From the NCBI GenBank assembly GCA_025935855.1, contig JAICUM010000004.1:1-36143 (forward strand): a stretch of 36,143 bases of DNA. Direction: 5' to 3'. The position numbers and the translations under genes are program-made. The DNA is from Pirellulales bacterium (GTDB taxonomy: Bacteria; Planctomycetota; Planctomycetia; Pirellulales; Lacipirellulaceae). Shown here one piece after another: positions 31,459 through 36,143 of the stretch (positions within the stretch are counted from its first letter, which is position 1; every line of letters starts with the position of its first letter). The notes beneath the pieces were generated by a model. The model was given only the letters and a program-made list of their open reading frames with translations, searched no databases and was not told the origin of the DNA.

Positions 31459-33339
31459 ATGCCAACGATTCGCCAACTGCCGCCGAATGTTGTGAATAAG
31501 ATCGCGGCGGGGGAGGTGATCGAGCGGCCGGCGAGCGTGGTGAAGGAACTGGTGGAGAATTCGATCGACGCCGGCGCGCGGCGGATCGACGTGGCGGTGG
31601 AGCAGGGCGGGGTGGAGTTGATCCGCGTCGTGGACGACGGCTGCGGCGTGGCGCCGGAGCAGTTGGAGCTGGCGCTGGCGAGCCATGCCACGAGCAAAAT
31701 CGTGGATGCGGATGATCTGTTTCGCGTGGGGACGCTGGGATTCCGGGGGGAGGCGCTGGCGTCGATTGCGGCGGTGAGTAAGTTGACGTTTCGCAGCCGG
31801 CCCGCTGAAGCGGAGCTCGCGAATGAGCTTGAAGTTGTGGGAGGGCGCGCGGAGGCGCTACGACCGGCGGGGGGGCCGTGCGGGACGACGGTTGAGGTGC
31901 GGAATCTGTTCTTCAACACGCCGGTGCGGCAGAAGTTTTTGCGCACCGTGCAGACGGAGATGGGGCACATTGTCGAGGCCGTCTCGCGGTTGGCGCTAGC
32001 GCATCCGGCCATTCATTTTACGCTGTCGCACAATGGCCGGGTGCTGCATGAGCTGCCGCCGGGTGACGCGCGTGCGCGGATCGCGGCGCTGTTTGGGCCG
32101 GAGCTGGCGGACAGCTTGATTCCGATTCAAAGCCTGGACGGCGAGGTGCAGCTTGCGGGTGAAGTGGCGAACCCCTCGCAGAGCCGGCCGAATAATCGGA
32201 TGCAGTATTTGTTTCTGAACGGCCGGTTTATTCGCGACCGCTCGCTACAGCACGCGCTGGGGGAAGCGTATCGCGGGCTCTTGCTCACGGGGCGGTTTCC
32301 GATCTGCTTTTTGCACCTGCGGATGCCGCCGGCGGCGGTGGACGTGAACGTACACCCGACGAAGCTGGAAGTGCGGTTTCAGGACGGCGGGCGGATTTAC
32401 AGCCAACTGCTCGGGGCGCTGCGGACGAAGTTCCTCTCGACGGATCTTGTCGCGCGGGCGTCGGCGCCGCCGATGACCGTTGACGCCGGCGCGGATGCGG
32501 CGGATGAACTCGCGCCGGCCGCGGCTTCGTCGCATGATCTCTGGGAATGGGCGAAGCGGCAGCTATCGCCCGGAGTGGCGGACGACGGCTCGTCGCGCGA
32601 CTTCGCCGCGCCTTTCGCGGAACGGACCGACGGGCTGCAATTTCATCGCATTGATCTGCCGCCGCTCGTGGGCCGCGCTCCCGCGCCGCACGTGCCAACG
32701 CCAAGCGCGGGCGAAACGCTAACCCCATCCGCGGCCCACGCGCCTAAGATTGAAAGCGAGTCGCAGCGTCCGCCGCGCGCCCTGCAAATTCACAACCGGT
32801 ACCTTGTGGCTGAAACGTCGGATGGGTTAGAAGTCATCGACCAACACGCCCTGCACGAGCGCATCTTGTACGAAGCGCTCCGGGAGCGCGTGCTGGCCGG
32901 CGCGGTCGAGAGCCAGCGGCTGCTCGTGCCGGAGCCGATCGACCTGGCGCCGAGCGAGGCCGCCGCGGCGCTGGAGCATCGCGACGTGCTGGCGCAGCTT
33001 GGGATGGAAGTCGAATCGTTCGGCGGCGAGACGCTGCTCATTTCCACCTACCCGGCGATGCTCGCGAACCTGCCGCCGGGCGAGGTGCTCCGCGGTCTGG
33101 TGGAGCAACTGCTGCACGAGGGGAAGCGGCCGGAGTCGCGCGACGTGCTGGATGAGCTGCTCCACATGATCGCCTGCAAGGCGGCGATCAAATACGGCGA
33201 CCGGCTAACGCCGCAGGAGATCGACGCCCTGCTGGAACGCCGCGACCTGGCCCAGGACCACCATCACTGCCCGCACGGCCGGCCCACGGCCCTGGTTTTC
33301 ACGCGGGAACAGCTCGACCGGCAGTTCAAGCGGATTTGA
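31459..33339 (+). CDS. mutL: DNA mismatch repair protein MutL, endonuclease type
   Basis: 626 residues. The N-terminal GHKL ATPase has NKIAAGEVIERPASVVKELV, ENSIDAGA, DDGCG and TLGFRGEALASI. A Pro/Ala-rich linker spans about 340-435. The C-terminal domain holds the metal-dependent nicking endonuclease signature DQHALHERILYE (D461, E467, E472; DQHA-X2-E-X4-E), ACKAAIKYGD and CPHGRPT. This is the type found in bacteria without MutH, where MutL itself nicks the new strand after mismatch recognition by MutS. No mutS is in the window. ATG 31459 starts MPTIRQLPPNVVNKIAAGE, the family N-terminus. Palindromes lie on both sides of the gene. Confidence 0.95.
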   Translation: MPTIRQLPPNVVNKIAAGEVIERPASVVKELVENSIDAGARRIDVAVEQGGVELIRVVDDGCGVAPEQLELALASHATSKIVDADDLFRVGTLGFRGEALASIAAVSKLTFRSRPAEAELANELEVVGGRAEALRPAGGPCGTTVEVRNLFFNTPVRQKFLRTVQTEMGHIVEAVSRLALAHPAIHFTLSHNGRVLHELPPGDARARIAALFGPELADSLIPIQSLDGEVQLAGEVANPSQSRPNNRMQYLFLNGRFIRDRSLQHALGEAYRGLLLTGRFPICFLHLRMPPAAVDVNVHPTKLEVRFQDGGRIYSQLLGALRTKFLSTDLVARASAPPMTVDAGADAADELAPAAASSHDLWEWAKRQLSPGVADDGSSRDFAAPFAERTDGLQFHRIDLPPLVGRAPAPHVPTPSAGETLTPSAAHAPKIESESQRPPRALQIHNRYLVAETSDGLEVIDQHALHERILYEALRERVLAGAVESQRLLVPEPIDLAPSEAAAALEHRDVLAQLGMEVESFGGETLLISTYPAMLANLPPGEVLRGLVEQLLHEGKRPESRDVLDELLHMIACKAAIKYGDRLTPQEIDALLERRDLAQDHHHCPHGRPTALVFTREQLDRQFKRI

Positions 33340-33671
33340 ACAGCCGCCGCCGATGTAGCACAATAGTAATCTTCAACCGCTGAAGAATAATTAACAGAAG
33401 GTCGCAAAGGTCGCCAAGAGTAAAGACCAGAAGTCTGATGAATTGGTGCTCAGTGATCCGGTCTTAATCCGGCCACGAGTAGCTAGAACGGGTTTAAAAA
33501 CCGGGGGCTAGCGCCCCGCGGCTGATGAAATTAGCCGGAACGCGCTAGCGTCCGGTTTAGCACAATTGGTTTTGAAATCACTTCTAAGCAAACTGCCATA
33601 AGCGATTAGACTTTGCCAATGTTCCTTGACTTTGCGACCTTCTGTAACCACCCTTTGAGTCCGTTTGTACG
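33340..33671. other. Spacer with nested palindromes, no gene
   Basis: 332 nt between mutL and aroDE, almost filled by the repeat at 33392-33647. I see no coding signal and no clear promoter in it. Confidence 0.65.
33392..33647. repeat. Nested palindrome between mutL and aroDE
   Basis: The outer arms contain ACAGAAGGTCGCAAAG (33394-33409) and its exact reverse complement CTTTGCGACCTTCTGT (33630-33645), with an extra 9-nt unit GTCGCCAAG on the left. Inside, AAACCGGGGGCTAGCG (33498-33513) pairs with CGCTAGCGTCCGGTTT (33543-33558) at 14 of 16 positions. Confidence 0.85.
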
Positions 33672-35189
33672 ATGATCTGCGTTGCCATTGGCCGTAGCCG
33701 CCACAAGCATATGATGGCGGAGCACCAGCACCTTGCCGAGCAAGGCGCGAAGATGGTCGAGCTGCGCCTCGACTACGTGGCCGGCCGGGTGAACATCCGC
33801 CGGCTGATGGCCGAGCGGCCCGAAGGTTGCCAGGTGATCATCACGGCGCGCCGCAAGGAGGACGGCGGCAAATGGCAGGGGACCGAGGAAGCTCGCCAGC
33901 TGCTCTTGCGCGAGGCGATCGCTGAAGGCGTTGATTGGGTGGATCTGGAAGAGGACGTCGCGGGGCAGATTCGCCGTTTCGGCCGCACTAAGCGGATTGT
34001 GAGCTACCACAACTTCCGCAAGACGCCCGACGACCTGCGCGAGCTGCACGAGCGGATGGCGGGGCTCGATCCGGACGTCATCAAGATTGCCACGATGGCC
34101 AACACGCCGCATGACAACGTGCGGGTGTTGGAGATGATGCAGGAAAGCGAGATCCCGACCGTCGGCATGTGCATGGGCGACATCGGCACGCCGTCGCGCA
34201 TTCTGGCGGGCAAATTCGGGGCGCCATTCACTTACGCCACGTTCCATCACGAGCGGACGCTCGCTCCCGGTCAACTCAGCTTCCGGCAGATGACGGAGAT
34301 CTACAACTACGAGCGGATTGGGCACAACACGATGGTGTACGGCGTGATCGCTGACCCGATCGGCCACAGCCTCAGCCCGCACGTCCACAACGCGGCGTTC
34401 GAGGCGCGGGGCATCGACGCGGTGTACGTGCCGTTCCGCGTACCGGCGGATTCGCTGGGGCAGTTCATGGAAGACGCGCCGCGGCTAGGGATCAAAGGGC
34501 TGAGCGTCACGATTCCCCACAAGGAAGCCATCGGCCGGCATCTGACGAAGGTCGATCCTGCGGTGAAGAGCATCGCGGCGGTGAACACCGTGGTGTTCGA
34601 CGCCGCCGAGCGCATCGGCTACAACACCGACTACAACGCGGCGATGGATTGCCTGGAGCATGCGCTGGGGCAAATTGGCGCCGAGCCGAGCCCTCTGAAG
34701 GGGAAGCGCGTGCTGGTGCTGGGCGCCGGCGGCGTGGCCCGGCCGATTGTGTTCGGACTGCGGAAGCGCGGGGCGCTGACGAGCATTGCCTCGCGGACCT
34801 TGGCCCGCGCCGAGCGGCTGGCGAGCGCCTTTGACGCGAAAGCCATCGAATGGGAAGCTCGCCATCGCAATCCGGTGGACATTCTCATCAACTGTACGCC
34901 GGTCGGCATGCACCCGAACGTCGATGAATCGCCGATCCACAAGACATTCCTGAAACCGGCGATGATGGTTTTCGACACAGTGTATAACCCCGAGTCAACG
35001 CTGCTGGTGAAAGACGCCCGGGCGCGGAACTGCGGCGTGATCACCGGCGTCGAGATGTTCGTCCGGCAGGCGATGCTGCAGTTCTTTCTATTCACCCGCA
35101 AGGAGGCCCCGGCGGAGCTGATGCGCGACGTGTTGAAACGGGCGATTGGCCCGGTGAAGTTCGCCCCACCGCCGACCTCGGACGACTGA
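33672..35189 (+). CDS. aroDE: Fused type I 3-dehydroquinate dehydratase / shikimate 5-dehydrogenase
   Basis: 505 residues carrying two consecutive shikimate enzymes. The N-terminal type I dehydroquinase (about 1-215) has VELRLDYV, ITARRK, His113 in SYHNF and the Schiff-base lysine K138 in DVIKIATMA. The C-terminal shikimate dehydrogenase (about 220-495) has GVIADPIGHSLSPHVHN, SVTIPHKE with catalytic K284, GYNTD and the Rossmann LGAGGVAR (350-357). Together they convert 3-dehydroquinate to shikimate using NADPH. Similar fusions exist in plants, Chlamydia and planctomycetes. aroK starts 3 nt after the stop, so it is translationally linked. The start ATG 33672 gives MICVAIGRSRH, a normal dehydroquinase N-terminus. 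Confidence 0.96.
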   Translation: MICVAIGRSRHKHMMAEHQHLAEQGAKMVELRLDYVAGRVNIRRLMAERPEGCQVIITARRKEDGGKWQGTEEARQLLLREAIAEGVDWVDLEEDVAGQIRRFGRTKRIVSYHNFRKTPDDLRELHERMAGLDPDVIKIATMANTPHDNVRVLEMMQESEIPTVGMCMGDIGTPSRILAGKFGAPFTYATFHHERTLAPGQLSFRQMTEIYNYERIGHNTMVYGVIADPIGHSLSPHVHNAAFEARGIDAVYVPFRVPADSLGQFMEDAPRLGIKGLSVTIPHKEAIGRHLTKVDPAVKSIAAVNTVVFDAAERIGYNTDYNAAMDCLEHALGQIGAEPSPLKGKRVLVLGAGGVARPIVFGLRKRGALTSIASRTLARAERLASAFDAKAIEWEARHRNPVDILINCTPVGMHPNVDESPIHKTFLKPAMMVFDTVYNPESTLLVKDARARNCGVITGVEMFVRQAMLQFFLFTRKEAPAELMRDVLKRAIGPVKFAPPPTSDD

Positions 35190-35192
35190 TCG

Positions 35193-35723
35193 ATGGAAGT
35201 TGAGTCGATCGCCCTCATTGGATACCGCGGGACCGGCAAGACGACGATCGCCCAGCGGCTGGCCGGCGCGCTTGGCTGGGATTGGGTGGACGCCGACGTT
35301 GAGGTGGAGTTGCGAGCGGGGAAGAGCATTGCGGCGATTTTTGCCGATGATGGCGAGTTGGCGTTTCGCGATCTGGAAGCAGCCGTTGTGGCGGAGCTGT
35401 GCGGCCGAACGCGGACGGTGATTGCGCTGGGCGGGGGGGCGATCTTGCGCGAGGAAAACCGCCGGGCGATTGGCGGTTGCGGGGCCGTCGTTTGGTTGCG
35501 GGCATCGGTGGATGCCATCGAACAGCGCATGGCGGCGGACCCGGCGACCGCGGCCAGGCGGCCGAATCTTACGGCGGCCGGGGGCCGGACGGAAATTGAG
35601 CGAGTGTTGGCCCAACGGACGCCACATTACCGGGCGTGTGCTACGCTTGTGGTTGATACCGACGCTAAGGATCCTGCCGAAATCAGCGGCGAGATCCTTG
35701 CGGCGCTGAATGATCACGCGTAA
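35193..35723 (+). CDS. aroK: Shikimate kinase
   Basis: 176 residues. It phosphorylates shikimate with ATP. Walker A is GYRGTGKTT (10-18), the shikimate-binding aspartate lies in WVDADVEVE, FRDLEAAVV follows, then ALGGGAIL and the lid region ARRPNLTAAGG. Length matches the family. It is 3 nt downstream of aroDE, so its product follows AroDE directly in the pathway. The next gene lies 100 nt further, after a palindrome. Confidence 0.95.
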   Translation: MEVESIALIGYRGTGKTTIAQRLAGALGWDWVDADVEVELRAGKSIAAIFADDGELAFRDLEAAVVAELCGRTRTVIALGGGAILREENRRAIGGCGAVVWLRASVDAIEQRMAADPATAARRPNLTAAGGRTEIERVLAQRTPHYRACATLVVDTDAKDPAEISGEILAALNDHA

Positions 35724-35742
35724 CGCGGCTCGATGAGGTTAT

Positions 35743-35799
35743 GTTAGCCGGCGCCGCCAGCGGCGCCGCGGACGCGGCATCGGGACGATGCCGGCTAAC
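35743..35799. repeat. Palindrome between aroK and the prepilin peptidase gene
   Basis: GTTAGCCGGC (35743-35752) and GCCGGCTAAC (35790-35799) are exact reverse complements. An inner GGCGCCGC-CAGC-GGCGCC hairpin starts right after the left arm, and GCATCG-GGA-CGATGC lies on the right. An ATG at 35788, in frame with the next gene, falls in the right arm. Confidence 0.85.
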
Positions 35800-35832
35800 G
35801 GCACACCACTCCTGTTCACAATCGCCACCCGC

Positions 35833-36143
35833 ATGATGCTTGCCGCGTTGCCGATGCCTTGGGGATGCGTGCTGGCCGGCGTGGCGGGCCTCGTGGCCGG
35901 CTCGTATGTGAATTGGGCCGTCTACACGCTGGCGTGGAACGCGCGGCCGATTTCGCCATGGGCCGGCGCTCATCCTGAGGCGCCGGCCCGCCGCCGCTTG
36001 GATCGCCTGCCGGTGCTCGGCTGGGTCGGCATGCGGCGCGAGGCGGTGCTCCACGGCGAGCGTTTCTGGTTGCGGCCGATGGTCATTGAACTGCTCCTGG
36101 CGGCCGGATGGGCGGGGCTGTACTGGTGGGAAGTCGATCGGCA
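35833..36143 (+). CDS. Prepilin peptidase (A24-type), N-terminal part, cut by the window edge
   Basis: The frame stays open to the last base and gives about 103 residues: MMLAALPMPWGCVLAGVAGL, VAGSYVNWAVYTLAWNARPI, SPWAGAHPEAPARRRLDRLP, VLGWVGMRREAVLHGERFWL, RPMVIELLLAAGWAGLYWWE. The N-terminal TM helix with GS-[YF]-[LV]-N-W-A-[IV]-Y, the basic loop and R-P-x-x-I-E-x-x-x-A are marks of prepilin peptidases (leader cleavage and N-methylation) in the planctomycete form. The catalytic aspartates would be in the missing part. The zinc-binding cysteines of the classic loop are absent. Starts at 35833 and 35836 are both possible, as is 35788 inside the palindrome. It may process prepilin-like proteins such as the two DUF1559 proteins here. 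Confidence 0.8.
   Translation, partial: MMLAALPMPWGCVLAGVAGLVAGSYVNWAVYTLAWNARPISPWAGAHPEAPARRRLDRLPVLGWVGMRREAVLHGERFWLRPMVIELLLAAGWAGLYWWEVDR

Overview
The window looks like a chromosomal segment of a GC-rich planctomycete, most likely related to Pirellulales. This rests on gene content rather than on any search: two DUF1559 proteins with a prepilin-like N-terminus, a PEP-CTERM-type surface protein, a prepilin peptidase of the planctomycete type, a fused AroD-AroE enzyme, STN-domain membrane proteins with an N-terminal zinc ribbon, and many intergenic palindromes. There are no rRNA, tRNA, phage, transposase or CRISPR genes. It reads as ordinary core chromosome peppered with small mobile or repeat elements.

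Layout. 1-3.7 kb: a TerC membrane protein, then hisD-hisC on the minus strand. 3.8-6.4 kb: threonine aldolase, a small zinc-ribbon/TM protein, an antitoxin with a frameshifted PIN toxin, then a gene-free repeat patch led by a near-consensus promoter with a GAAC-N4-GTTC palindrome. 6.4-12 kb: glutamate dehydrogenase (minus) divergent from two membrane-anchored STN-domain proteins. 12-15.8 kb: a secreted sorbosone-dehydrogenase-like protein, DUF1559 protein 1, a small zinc-ribbon protein and DAHP synthase. 16-23.5 kb: an S9 lipoprotein peptidase, ComEC, an acyl-CoA desaturase and DUF1559 protein 2. 23.5-25.8 kb: a 1 kb repeat hotspot, a PEP-CTERM-like protein and another repeat cluster. 25.8-28.4 kb: rpsO-pnp. 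28.4-31.3 kb: a soluble histidine kinase and an NtrC-type regulator with a ParDE-type module between them on the other strand. 31.4-36.1 kb: mutL, the aroDE fusion, aroK and the start of a prepilin peptidase.

How the genes connect. HisD and HisC are steps of histidine synthesis. DAHP synthase, AroDE and AroK are steps of the shikimate pathway, split over two loci 18 kb apart. RpsO-Pnp is the classic translation/RNA-decay pair. The kinase and NtrC-type regulator are probably a two-component pair controlling sigma-54 promoters. The prepilin peptidase at the right edge is the type of enzyme that could process the prepilin-like DUF1559 proteins.

The most interesting layer is the repeats. At least four classes can be seen: (1) palindromes whose arms are built from 7-9 nt near-tandem units, several of them nested; (2) GC-rich palindromes of the 'GCTCCCCTAGCGGGTCGCGGCTAAAC' type in full and half copies (20-base core GCTCCCCTAGCGGGTCGCGG); (3) a CCCTCCC/GGGAGGG palindrome, one copy of which is translated in frame inside hisD; (4) a 175-185 nt MITE-like element present twice in opposite orientation. 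Palindromes also form the translated N-terminal extension of DUF1559 protein 2 and possibly of protein 1. This suggests that repeat spread has been feeding new peptide segments into genes.
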